The position numbers and the translations under genes were made by a program. A model generated the notes under the pieces. The model was not told where the DNA came from. It did no database searches and saw only the letters and a program-made list of their open reading frames with translations. Shown here piece by piece: positions 27,061 through 34,591 of a stretch of 64,000 bases of DNA (position 1 is its first letter; the number at the start of each line of letters is the position of its first letter). Source of the DNA: Pseudonocardia cypriaca (lineage in GTDB: Bacteria; Actinomycetota; Actinomycetes; Mycobacteriales; Pseudonocardiaceae); NCBI RefSeq assembly GCF_006717045.1, contig NZ_VFPH01000001.1, positions 2,480,001 to 2,544,000 of the forward strand, in the 5' to 3' direction.

Positions 27061-28865
27061 CCGTCACAGCCGTCCGGCCCGAGGAGGGCACACCCGTCGA
27101 GGAGGCGAGCGAGCCGCCGCCGGGCGCATCGTTGTCGGCCTTGACCGAGCCGGTACGGCCCCGGCTCGTCGTCGCCGTCGCGCTCGGCGCGGCCGGCGCG
27201 GTGCTGGGCGTCGCGGGGCTCGTCGCGCTGGCCCACGCGCTGCGCGAGCTGTTCCGGCCGGAGCCGGACAGCGGACTCGCGGTGCTGCTCCTGGTGGCCG
27301 CCGCGGTCGGGGTGATCGGCCGGTTCGGCCTGCGCGCGTGGTCGTTCCAGGTCGCCCACCTGGCCGCGTTCGACCTGGAGACGGTGCTGCGCACCCGCCT
27401 GTCGGCGCACCTCGGGCGCGTGTCGCTCGGCGAGGTGCTGCGCCTCGGGTCGGGGCCGCTGAAGAAGATCGTCCAGGACGACGTGCGGGCGATGCACAGC
27501 GCCGTGGCCGACGCGGTCCCGCTCGTGGGGTTCGCGCTGGCGCAGCCGGTCGCCGCGCTCGTCGCGCTCGCCGTCGTGGACTGGCGGATGCTGCTGGCCG
27601 TCGTCGTGATCGCGCCGGTCGTGGTGGTCGCGATGCAGCTGTCGATGCGCGACCACGCGGCCGAGCGGGCCCGCTACGACCGGGCGAACGAGACGATCAA
27701 CGCGGCGATGGTGGAGTTCGTGCAGGGCATGCCCGTCGTGCGCACGTTCGACGACGGCAGTACATCCTTCCGCCGGTTCGCCGCGGCCGTGCACGGGTTC
27801 ACCGAGGCCACCGCCAACTGGCAGCGCCGCAGTCGCACGCCGGGCCTCATCGCGCGGATCGCGATGACCCCCGTGCCGACGCTGGTCGTCGTGCTCGCGG
27901 CCGGGATCTGGCTCGTCGCGGGCGGGACGATGGAGCCGGCCGGGCTGCTGGTGGCGCTGCTGATCGGCACGCTGCCGATCGAGTCGATCCTGCCGCTGAT
28001 GTACCTGAACAACTTCGTGAACGACTCGAAGGCCGGGGCGGCCCGGATCGCCTCGGTGCTCGCCCTGCCCGAGCTGCCGGAGCCGGCACGTCCGCGGCCT
28101 CCGCGCGACGGCTCGGTCCGCTTCCGGGGGGTGACGTTCCGCTACGGCACCGACCGGAACCGGCAGGCGCTCGACGGCGTCGACCTGGACGTCCCCGCCG
28201 GCTCCGTGTGCGCGCTCGTGGGCCCGTCCGGCTCGGGGAAGTCCACGGTCGCGCGGCTCGTCGCCCGCTTCCACGACGTCGACGCCGGCAGCGTCGAGGT
28301 CGGTGGGGTCGACGTGCGCGAGATCGGCACACCGGCCCTGCTGCGGCACGTCGCACTGGTCTTCCAGGACCCGTTCCTGTTGGACGACACGGTGGCCGAG
28401 AACATCCGGCTCGGCCGCCCGGACGCCACCGACGAGGAGGTGGAAGCCGCGGCCCGGGCGGCGGGCGCGCACGAGTTCGTCGTCTCGGAGCTGCCGGACG
28501 GCTACGCGACGCGCGTGGGCGAGCGGGGCGGGCTGCTGTCGGGCGGCCAGCGCCAGCGGCTGACGATCGCGCGGGCGATGCTGGTCGACGCGCCGATCGT
28601 CGTGCTCGACGAGGCCACCGCCTTCGCCGACCCGGAGAGCGAGGCCGCGATCCAGGACTCGGTCGCGGCGCTCACCCGCGGCCGCACCGTGATCGTGATC
28701 GCCCACCGGCTCGCCACCGTGGCCGACGCCGACCAGATCGTCGTGCTCGCGGAGGGCCGGGTGGCCGAGCACGGCACGCACGACGAGCTGCTCGCCGCGG
28801 GTGGTCGGTACGCGCGGATGTGGGAGCACCACGAGCGGGCGCGGGCATGGGGGGTGCGGGGATGA
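27057..28865 (+). CDS. ABC half-transporter (permease-ATPase fusion), YbtP/IrtA-like siderophore transporter subunit
   Basis: 602 residues from GTG. Membrane domain over about 30-330, then a nucleotide-binding domain with Walker A GPSGSGKST (389-397), signature LSGGQRQ (494-500) and Walker B ending LDEAT (517-521). The fold is that of exporters, but with an iron box upstream, a second half-transporter and an MFS protein downstream it fits the YbtP/YbtQ/YbtX or IrtA/IrtB pattern, where such proteins import ferric siderophores. No siderophore-reductase domain is fused, unlike IrtA. ATGA at its end starts a repeat-derived mini-ORF. Confidence 0.85.
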   Translation: MTVTAVRPEEGTPVEEASEPPPGASLSALTEPVRPRLVVAVALGAAGAVLGVAGLVALAHALRELFRPEPDSGLAVLLLVAAAVGVIGRFGLRAWSFQVAHLAAFDLETVLRTRLSAHLGRVSLGEVLRLGSGPLKKIVQDDVRAMHSAVADAVPLVGFALAQPVAALVALAVVDWRMLLAVVVIAPVVVVAMQLSMRDHAAERARYDRANETINAAMVEFVQGMPVVRTFDDGSTSFRRFAAAVHGFTEATANWQRRSRTPGLIARIAMTPVPTLVVVLAAGIWLVAGGTMEPAGLLVALLIGTLPIESILPLMYLNNFVNDSKAGAARIASVLALPELPEPARPRPPRDGSVRFRGVTFRYGTDRNRQALDGVDLDVPAGSVCALVGPSGSGKSTVARLVARFHDVDAGSVEVGGVDVREIGTPALLRHVALVFQDPFLLDDTVAENIRLGRPDATDEEVEAAARAAGAHEFVVSELPDGYATRVGERGGLLSGGQRQRLTIARAMLVDAPIVVLDEATAFADPESEAAIQDSVAALTRGRTVIVIAHRLATVADADQIVVLAEGRVAEHGTHDELLAAGGRYARMWEHHERARAWGVRG

Positions 28866-28896
28866 GCGAGCTCGCGAGCGAACCACGGACACAGCG
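28861..28896 (+). repeat. Dispersed 36-bp repeat, copy 1, at the end of the first half-transporter
   Basis: Begins GATGAGCGAGCTCGCGAGCG and ends CACAGCG; matches copy 2 (30701-30736) at 30 of 36 positions, with the same placement over a TGA stop. The core is rich in GAGC/GCTC dyads. Confidence 0.7.
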
Positions 28897-28942
28897 ACTT
28901 GGGCGAATGCCCGCGACGAGCGCCGGCGAGGAGCTGGCATGA
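28862..28942 (+). CDS. Repeat-encoded mini-ORF bridging the two half-transporters
   Basis: A 26-codon frame beginning MSELASEPRTQRLG starts in the ATGA that ends the first transporter and stops in the ATGA that starts the second, so ribosomes could pass across the 73-base gap without release. The peptide itself is probably not functional; MSELASE-type frames come from the repeat. Confidence 0.3.
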   Translation: MSELASEPRTQRLGRMPATSAGEELA

Positions 28943-30705
28943 GACGGATCATCGGCCTGATGCTGCGGGTCGCCGGCCCGTACCGGGACCGGTTCGCCAC
29001 CTCCATCCGCGACTCCGTGATCGGGTCGCTCGCGCAGGCCGGCGCGTACGCCTGCGTGCTGCCGATCCTCTACGAGCTGTCCCGGCCGCAGGTGGACGCG
29101 GCCGCGGCGTGGCGGTGGTTCGCGGTGTTCGCCGCCTGCTACGCGGTGGAGGCGGTGTTCCGGTGCCGCGAGATCGGCTTCCAGTACACCGAGTGGGCCC
29201 GGGTGATCGAGTCGATCCGGCTGCGCCTCGGCGACCGGCTGCGCCGCATGCCGCTGCGCGAGCTGGAACGGCGGGCCACCGGCGACCTCACCACGGTCGT
29301 CGGGGGCAACGCGGTGAACGCCGCGCTCGGCGTCTCCGCCGTCGCCCTGGTGTTCCTGCAGATGGTCACCGTCCCGGTCGTGCTGATCGCCGTGTTCCTG
29401 GTGGTCGACTGGCGGCTGGGGCTCACCCTCGCCGTCGTCACGCCCCTGGCCGTGCCGTTCGTGCGGCGCATGCAGCGGATACTGGGGAGCGGGTTCCGGC
29501 GGGTGGACCAGGCCGACGCGGCCGCGGCGTCGCGGATCGTCGAGTACGTCCAGGGCCTGCCGGTGTTCAAGGCCACCGGGCAGGTGGGGGAGTCGTCGGT
29601 CCGCCTGCAGCGGGCGCTGCGGGAGCAGACCCGCCACCAGGCCGAGTCGCAGACCCGGGCCGCGCTGCCGGCGCTCTACGCAGCGGCGGTGGTGCAGCTG
29701 GGGGTGGTCGCCGTCGCGGCCGTCGGCACGGCCCTCGTGCTGGGGGCGGACCTGACGGTGCCGGTCCTCGTCGCCGTCGTGGCGGGCGCGGTGCGCTTCG
29801 CCGAACCCCTCGCCACCGCGACGACGCTGACCGCCATGTTCGAGATCACCGACGCCGCCGTCGAGCGCGTCGTCGAGGTGCTCGACACCCGGCCGCTCGA
29901 CGCCGACCCGGACGCCCGGATCACGCGCTTCGACGTGGCGTTCGACGAGGTGGGGTTCGCCTACGCCGAGGGCGGCGCGCCGGTGCTGCGCGGCGTCACG
30001 TTCGCCGTGCCTGCCCGCAGCTTCACCGCGCTCGTCGGCCCGTCCGGATCGGGCAAGACGACCGTGACGAAGCTGCTCACCCGCTACGCCGACCCGGACG
30101 CCGGGACCGTGCGGATCGGCGGTGTGGACCTGCGAACCGTCGACCCGAGCGAGATCTACCGGCACGTCTCCGTCGTCTTCCAGGACGTGTACCTGTTCGA
30201 CGACACCATCCGCGCGAACATCGCGATGGCCCGCCCCGACGCCACCGACGCCGAGGTGGAGGCCGCGGCCCGCGCGGCGAACGTGCACGGCTTCGTCGAA
30301 CGGCTGCCGCGCGGCTACGAGACCCGCGTCGGCGAGATCGGCGGCTCGCTGTCCGGCGGGGAGCGGCAGCGGATCTCCATCGCGCGGGCGATCCTCAAGG
30401 ACGCCCCGATCGTCCTGCTCGACGAGCCGACCGCCGCGCTCGACGCCGAGAGCGAGGTGGCGGTGCAGCAGGCGATCGACGCGCTGGTCGCCGACCGCAC
30501 GGTGGTCGTGATCGCGCACCGCATGTCCACCGTGGTCGGGGCCGACCAGATCCTGGTGCTGGCCGACGGCCGGATCGCCGAGCGGGGCCGGCACGCCGAG
30601 CTGCTCGCCGCCGGTGGGCGGTACGCGCGGATGTGGGAGGCGCAGACCAGGGCCCGGAAGTGGCGGGTCGGCGCGGAGGTGGCCAAGGTGGGCACGGATG
30701 GATGA
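28939..30705 (+). CDS. ABC half-transporter (permease-ATPase fusion), YbtQ/IrtB-like siderophore transporter subunit
   Basis: 588 residues from ATG. Membrane domain about 10-310; nucleotide domain with Walker A GPSGSGKTT (367-375), signature LSGGERQR and Walker B LLDEPT. Together with the product at 27057 it should form a heterodimer. Start chosen because the ATG overlaps the mini-ORF stop, with GAGGAG just upstream. Iron-repressed expression is inferred from the box at 26923. Export of a siderophore is the alternative to import. Confidence 0.85.
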   Translation: MRRIIGLMLRVAGPYRDRFATSIRDSVIGSLAQAGAYACVLPILYELSRPQVDAAAAWRWFAVFAACYAVEAVFRCREIGFQYTEWARVIESIRLRLGDRLRRMPLRELERRATGDLTTVVGGNAVNAALGVSAVALVFLQMVTVPVVLIAVFLVVDWRLGLTLAVVTPLAVPFVRRMQRILGSGFRRVDQADAAAASRIVEYVQGLPVFKATGQVGESSVRLQRALREQTRHQAESQTRAALPALYAAAVVQLGVVAVAAVGTALVLGADLTVPVLVAVVAGAVRFAEPLATATTLTAMFEITDAAVERVVEVLDTRPLDADPDARITRFDVAFDEVGFAYAEGGAPVLRGVTFAVPARSFTALVGPSGSGKTTVTKLLTRYADPDAGTVRIGGVDLRTVDPSEIYRHVSVVFQDVYLFDDTIRANIAMARPDATDAEVEAAARAANVHGFVERLPRGYETRVGEIGGSLSGGERQRISIARAILKDAPIVLLDEPTAALDAESEVAVQQAIDALVADRTVVVIAHRMSTVVGADQILVLADGRIAERGRHAELLAAGGRYARMWEAQTRARKWRVGAEVAKVGTDG

Positions 30706-30736
30706 GCGAGCTTGCGAGCGAATAATCGTCACAGCG
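30701..30736 (+). repeat. Dispersed 36-bp repeat, copy 2, at the end of the second half-transporter
   Basis: GATGAGCGAGCTTGCGAGCG followed by a degenerate middle and CACAGCG. ATG at 30702 overlaps the transporter stop but this copy's frame closes after seven codons (MSELASE). A related GAGCGATGAGCGAG stretch lies at 30771-30784. Confidence 0.7.
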
Positions 30737-30768
30737 CCTGCGCGAAGCGCCACCCGAGCGCAGCGAGG

Positions 30769-32040
30769 GTGAGCGATGAGCGAGAGGGCGGGGCCGGCTC
30801 CCCGGTGGACCGGCGGGTGCTGCTGCTCCTGCTCGGCGCGGTGCTCGCGGCGTTCACGGGTCAGCAGCTGCTCGGCCCGGTGCTCGCCCCGCTGTCGCGC
30901 GAGCTGCGGCTCGGCGAGGTGCAGCTCGGGATCGTGATCACCACGGCCGCGGCCGTGCTCACGGTGGCCAGCCTCTTCTGGGGACGGGTGTGCGACCGGT
31001 GGGGGCACCGCCGCGTCCTGCTCACCGGGCTCACGCTCTGCACCGCCGGGCTGGCCGGGTTCGCCGCCGTCGCGGCGTGGGCGATCGGCACCGAGAACCC
31101 GCCTGCCGCGGCCGTGCTCACCGGGATGATCGTCATGCGGAGCCTGCTGTTCGGTTTCGGCGTCGGCGCGGTGCCGGTCGCCGCGCTCGCGTACGTCGCC
31201 GCTGCCACCGTGGGCGAGACGGAGCGCACGCGGGCGGTGTCGCTGGTCGGGGCGGCGCAGGCGTTCGCGCTGGTCCTCGGCCCGGGCTTCGGTGGCCTGC
31301 TCGCGGCGGGCACGCTGCTCGCCCCGCTCTACCTCGCGCCGGTGGTGCTGGCGCTGATCACCGTCGTCGTCGCCGTCGTCCTGCCGCGGGAGGCGCGCGC
31401 CGGGGGGCGGCGCACGTTCCCGCCTGCCCGGACGCTCAGCCCGCTCGACCCGCGGCTGCGGCGGTTCCTCGCCATCGGGTTCCTGCTCTTCCTCTCGCTC
31501 GGCACGATCCAGATCGTGCTCGGGTTCCTGTTCCAGGACCGCCTCCGGCTGGACGCCACGGCCACCGCGGCCGCGACGGGTGGCGCCGGGTTCGCCACCG
31601 GGCTCGTCCTCGTCGCGGTGCAGGGCGGGCTCGTCCCCCGGCTGCGGTGGGGGCCGGTACGACTGCTGCGCGTCGGGTCCCCGGTGGCCGCCGCCGGGTT
31701 CGGCCTGCTCGCCGTCGGGCCCGGCTTCTGGTCGATGACCGCGGGGATGATGGTCGCCGCGCTCGGGCTCGGGATGGCGTTGCCGGGCTACACCGCGGGC
31801 CCCACGCTGGCGCTCGGCCCCGCCGAGCAGGGGGCGGTGGCCGGGCTGGTCAACGCGACCAACGGGAGCACGTTCATCGTCGGCCCGCTGATTGGCACCG
31901 CGCTCTACGCGGCCGGGCCCGCCCTGCCGGTCGCGCTCAGCAGCCTGCTGTGCCTCGCGGCGGGTGCCCTGCTCGTCCGGCCGTTCCGCCCGACCGCGCC
32001 GGCCGCCGAGGTGCCGGTCGCGGAACGAGGCCAGGGATGA
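30769..32040 (+). CDS. MFS transporter of the siderophore operon (YbtX-like role)
   Basis: 423 residues from GTG at 30769 (GTG at 30805 is an alternative). About twelve helices; motif A as GRVCDRWGHRR between helices 2 and 3. It follows the two half-transporters with a 63-base gap that contains the second repeat copy. In yersiniabactin systems an MFS protein (YbtX) accompanies YbtPQ; export of the siderophore is equally possible. Followed seven bases later by a TetR gene. Confidence 0.82.
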   Translation: MSDEREGGAGSPVDRRVLLLLLGAVLAAFTGQQLLGPVLAPLSRELRLGEVQLGIVITTAAAVLTVASLFWGRVCDRWGHRRVLLTGLTLCTAGLAGFAAVAAWAIGTENPPAAAVLTGMIVMRSLLFGFGVGAVPVAALAYVAAATVGETERTRAVSLVGAAQAFALVLGPGFGGLLAAGTLLAPLYLAPVVLALITVVVAVVLPREARAGGRRTFPPARTLSPLDPRLRRFLAIGFLLFLSLGTIQIVLGFLFQDRLRLDATATAAATGGAGFATGLVLVAVQGGLVPRLRWGPVRLLRVGSPVAAAGFGLLAVGPGFWSMTAGMMVAALGLGMALPGYTAGPTLALGPAEQGAVAGLVNATNGSTFIVGPLIGTALYAAGPALPVALSSLLCLAAGALLVRPFRPTAPAAEVPVAERGQG

Positions 32041-32047
32041 TGTGGGT

Positions 32048-32704
32048 GTGAGCGTGGCAGGACCGGCGGGCCGTGGCCGTCCGTTGCGCAACGGCCGCGG
32101 CCTGCTCGACCGGCAGGCGATCGTGGCCGCGGCCCTCGCGGTGGCGCGCACCGAGGGCCTGCCCGCGGTGACGATGCGCCGGATCGCCGACGAGCTCGGG
32201 TGCGGGCCGATGTCGCTGTACCGCCACGTCGCCGACCGCGACGCGCTGGTGCTGGAGATGCTCGACGTCGTCGCGGCCGGGATCGACGTCCCACCGCCGT
32301 CACCCGACCCGCGGGCCGAGCTCACCGGCCTGCTCACCGCCGTGCACGCCGCACTCGCCGTGGACCACTGGGCCGTTCTCCCGCTGGTCGCCGAGGGGTT
32401 CGCCAGCCCGCGCATCCTCCCGGTGCTCGACCGGGCGCTCGCGGCGCTCACCCGTGTCGGGCTGACCGGGCGGGCGCGGCTGGCGGCGCACCAGATGCTC
32501 TGGCAGTACGTGTTCGGCGAGCTGCTCTGGACCCACCACGACCAGCCGGACTCCCTCGGCAAGCGGATGGTGCGCGCGGCGTCGCCGCAGGACTTCCCCG
32601 CGATCGCGGACGCCGTGCGCACCGCGTCCGTGCACCCGGCCGAGAACTTCCCCGAGAACCTGCAGCGCCTGCTCGACGGCGTGCTCGGCGGCGGGAGCCG
32701 CTGA
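32048..32704 (+). CDS. TetR-family regulator
   Basis: 218 residues. HTH reads MRRIADELGCGPMSLYRHVADRDALVLEMLD near 45-75; the C-terminal domain resembles the TetR_C class of antibiotic-efflux repressors (HQMLWQYVFGELLW). Three in-frame GTG codons (32042, 32048, 32054) are possible starts. Seven bases after the MFS stop, so it is probably co-transcribed with the transporter operon and may sense an exported compound. No operator was identified near it. Confidence 0.85.
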   Translation: MSVAGPAGRGRPLRNGRGLLDRQAIVAAALAVARTEGLPAVTMRRIADELGCGPMSLYRHVADRDALVLEMLDVVAAGIDVPPPSPDPRAELTGLLTAVHAALAVDHWAVLPLVAEGFASPRILPVLDRALAALTRVGLTGRARLAAHQMLWQYVFGELLWTHHDQPDSLGKRMVRAASPQDFPAIADAVRTASVHPAENFPENLQRLLDGVLGGGSR

Positions 32705-32761
32705 AGTCGGTTGCCCGCCCCGTGGCCACCCGCTCGAATGGGAGTCGTGCCTTTCGACGCG

Positions 32762-33508
32762 ATGTCCTTCGACCCGCGCACGAGCTTCGGCCCGCAGGTC
32801 GCCGCCCTCTACGACGACAAGCCCCTCGGTGACGAGGAGGCAGCCGTCACCCGCCTCGCGCAGCTGGCCGGGGCCGGGCCCGCACTGGAGCTCGCGATCG
32901 GCACCGGCCGCATCGCGCTGCCGCTCGCCGCCACCGGCGTGCGGGTCGACGGCATCGAGCTGTCGCAGGCGATGATCGAGCGGCTGCGCGCGAAGCCCGG
33001 CGGGGACGCGCTGCAGGTCACCTGCGGCGACATGGCCGCGGTCGAGCTGCCGGACCGGTACCGGCTCGTCTACCTCGTGTTCAACTCGCTGATGAACCTG
33101 CTCACCCAGGACGGTCAGGTCGACTGCGTCGTCAACGCCGCCCGGCACCTCTCCGACGACGGCGTGTTCGTCGTGGAGAACGTGGTGCCCGACCCGATGT
33201 ACGGGCTGCGCCACGACCGCGGCGGCGTCGACCAGTACGTCAACGCGACGGGCATCGACGGCGAGCGCGTCTCCCTCGAGGTCGGGCGCTACGACCGCGT
33301 CTCCCAGCGCGTCGACAAGAACCACATCAGGCTCACCGACGGGGGCATCAGCCTCGAACCGCTCGCGCTGCGGTACGTCTGGCCCAGCGAGCTGGACCTC
33401 ATGGCCCGGATCGCCGGACTGCGCCTGCGCGCCCGCTGGGGCGGGTGGTCGGGAGAGCCGTTCGACTCCCGCAGCCTCCGGCACGTCTCGGTCTACGGCC
33501 GCGCGTAG
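32762..33508 (+). CDS. Class I SAM-dependent methyltransferase
   Basis: 248 residues. SAM-binding motif I LELAIGTGRIALPLA, acidic motif VDGIELSQAMIERL, and CGDMAAVELPDRYRLVYLVFNS for motifs II/III. Typical of small-molecule methyltransferases with a C-terminal sheet extension. Start uncertain: ATG at 32762 fits family length, but ATG 32738 and GTG 32747 are in frame. Ends in a 16-base convergent overlap with the siderophore-binding gene. Substrate unknown. Confidence 0.82.
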   Translation: MSFDPRTSFGPQVAALYDDKPLGDEEAAVTRLAQLAGAGPALELAIGTGRIALPLAATGVRVDGIELSQAMIERLRAKPGGDALQVTCGDMAAVELPDRYRLVYLVFNSLMNLLTQDGQVDCVVNAARHLSDDGVFVVENVVPDPMYGLRHDRGGVDQYVNATGIDGERVSLEVGRYDRVSQRVDKNHIRLTDGGISLEPLALRYVWPSELDLMARIAGLRLRARWGGWSGEPFDSRSLRHVSVYGRA

Positions 33509-34455
33509 CGCGCCCGGTAGCCGCGCAGGCGCTCGAGCCCGGCCGGTGACGCGGCTCCGTCGACCACCGCGCCCTCGCCGAGCAGCACCGCGGCGAGGTC
33601 GTCGAGCACCCACAGGGCCCCGAGCGCGCACGACATCGTCGCCCAGCGCATCACGTCCACCTCCACCACGCGGCCGCCCCGCACCGCCCCGAGCCGCTGC
33701 CACAGCGGCTCGTCGCGCAGGAACGCGGGGTCCGCCGTCGGTCCGGTGAGGAGCAGGACGAGGTCGGCGTCGTGCTCCGTGATGCGCTCGGTCGACACCG
33801 GGACGAAGGGGGCGGCGGGGTCCGTCGGACCGCGCTGCGCCGCGGGCCGAAGTAGGCCCAGCGCCGCGACGACGGTGCCGGCGGGCGTCCCGGCGCCGAG
33901 CAGGTAGAGCGACTGGCCGTCGAGGCCGGGCGACAGCACCGACACCGTGGGCGGCGAGGCGCCGCGCAGCCGGGAGGCGAGGTCGGCCGTCCGGCGGTGC
34001 ACGTCGTCGATCAGGGCGCTCGGGTCGGCGTCCATGCCGGTCGCGAGGGCGCGGCAGTCGGCGTCGGCGTCGCCCGTCCGGTCGACGGTGCGCACCGTGG
34101 CCAGCCGGCCGATGGCCGGGTCGGCGCCGGAGGTGCGGAACCCGACCACCCGGTCCGGCCGCAGCGCGGCGAGCCGCTCGACCTCGACCCCGCCGCCCGC
34201 GCCCGACACGTCCACCACCGGTGCGCCCTGGAGCTGCGTGATGGCCTGCACGAGCGGGTCGGCGGCCAGGAAGGAGGCGGTGCCGACCTGGTGCGCGCCC
34301 AGCAGCAGCGCCAGTGCCGCGGTGGCGCCGTCGAGGGTGACGAGCCGGCCGGTCGACCCGCCCTCCCCGCTCCCGCCGGCACATGCCCCGAGCAGCGTCG
34401 CGGCCGAGCAGGCGAGCAGTGACCGGCGGGACAGGTGGACAGCTCCGCTGCGCAT
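33493..34455 (-). CDS. ABC transporter substrate-binding lipoprotein, FecB/BtuF-like (metal chelate)
   Basis: 320 residues. N-terminus with RR at 10-11 and lipobox LGAC (22-25), so Tat or Sec export with lipid anchoring. The body shows the cluster-A-III binding fold: VTLDGATAALALLLGAHQVG, LAALRPDRVVGFRTS, and TEHDADLVLLLTG. It should bind a ferric siderophore, heme or cobalamin. No permease or ATPase is adjacent; it may serve a transporter elsewhere. Second such protein in the window after 1-854. Starts 136 bases from the Rph-like stop. Confidence 0.82.
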   Translation of the reverse strand: MRSGAVHLSRRSLLACSAATLLGACAGGSGEGGSTGRLVTLDGATAALALLLGAHQVGTASFLAADPLVQAITQLQGAPVVDVSGAGGGVEVERLAALRPDRVVGFRTSGADPAIGRLATVRTVDRTGDADADCRALATGMDADPSALIDDVHRRTADLASRLRGASPPTVSVLSPGLDGQSLYLLGAGTPAGTVVAALGLLRPAAQRGPTDPAAPFVPVSTERITEHDADLVLLLTGPTADPAFLRDEPLWQRLGAVRGGRVVEVDVMRWATMSCALGALWVLDDLAAVLLGEGAVVDGAASPAGLERLRGYRARYARP

Positions 34456-34591
34456 GCACTGGAGGTCGTCGCGTGATCCGCTCCGGTTCCCGGCCCGTGG
34501 ATCCGTTGATCGGCGGTGTGCCGGTTCGCAGACCCGTCCGCCGCTCGGCGGCCTGTACGAGGAGCTGGCCGGTACGAGGAGCCGACCGTGG

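Noticed and set aside
28861..30736. CRISPR array from the two similar 36-bp repeats
   Set aside because: Only two degenerate copies 1.8 kb apart with a gene between them; no regular spacers and no cas genes.
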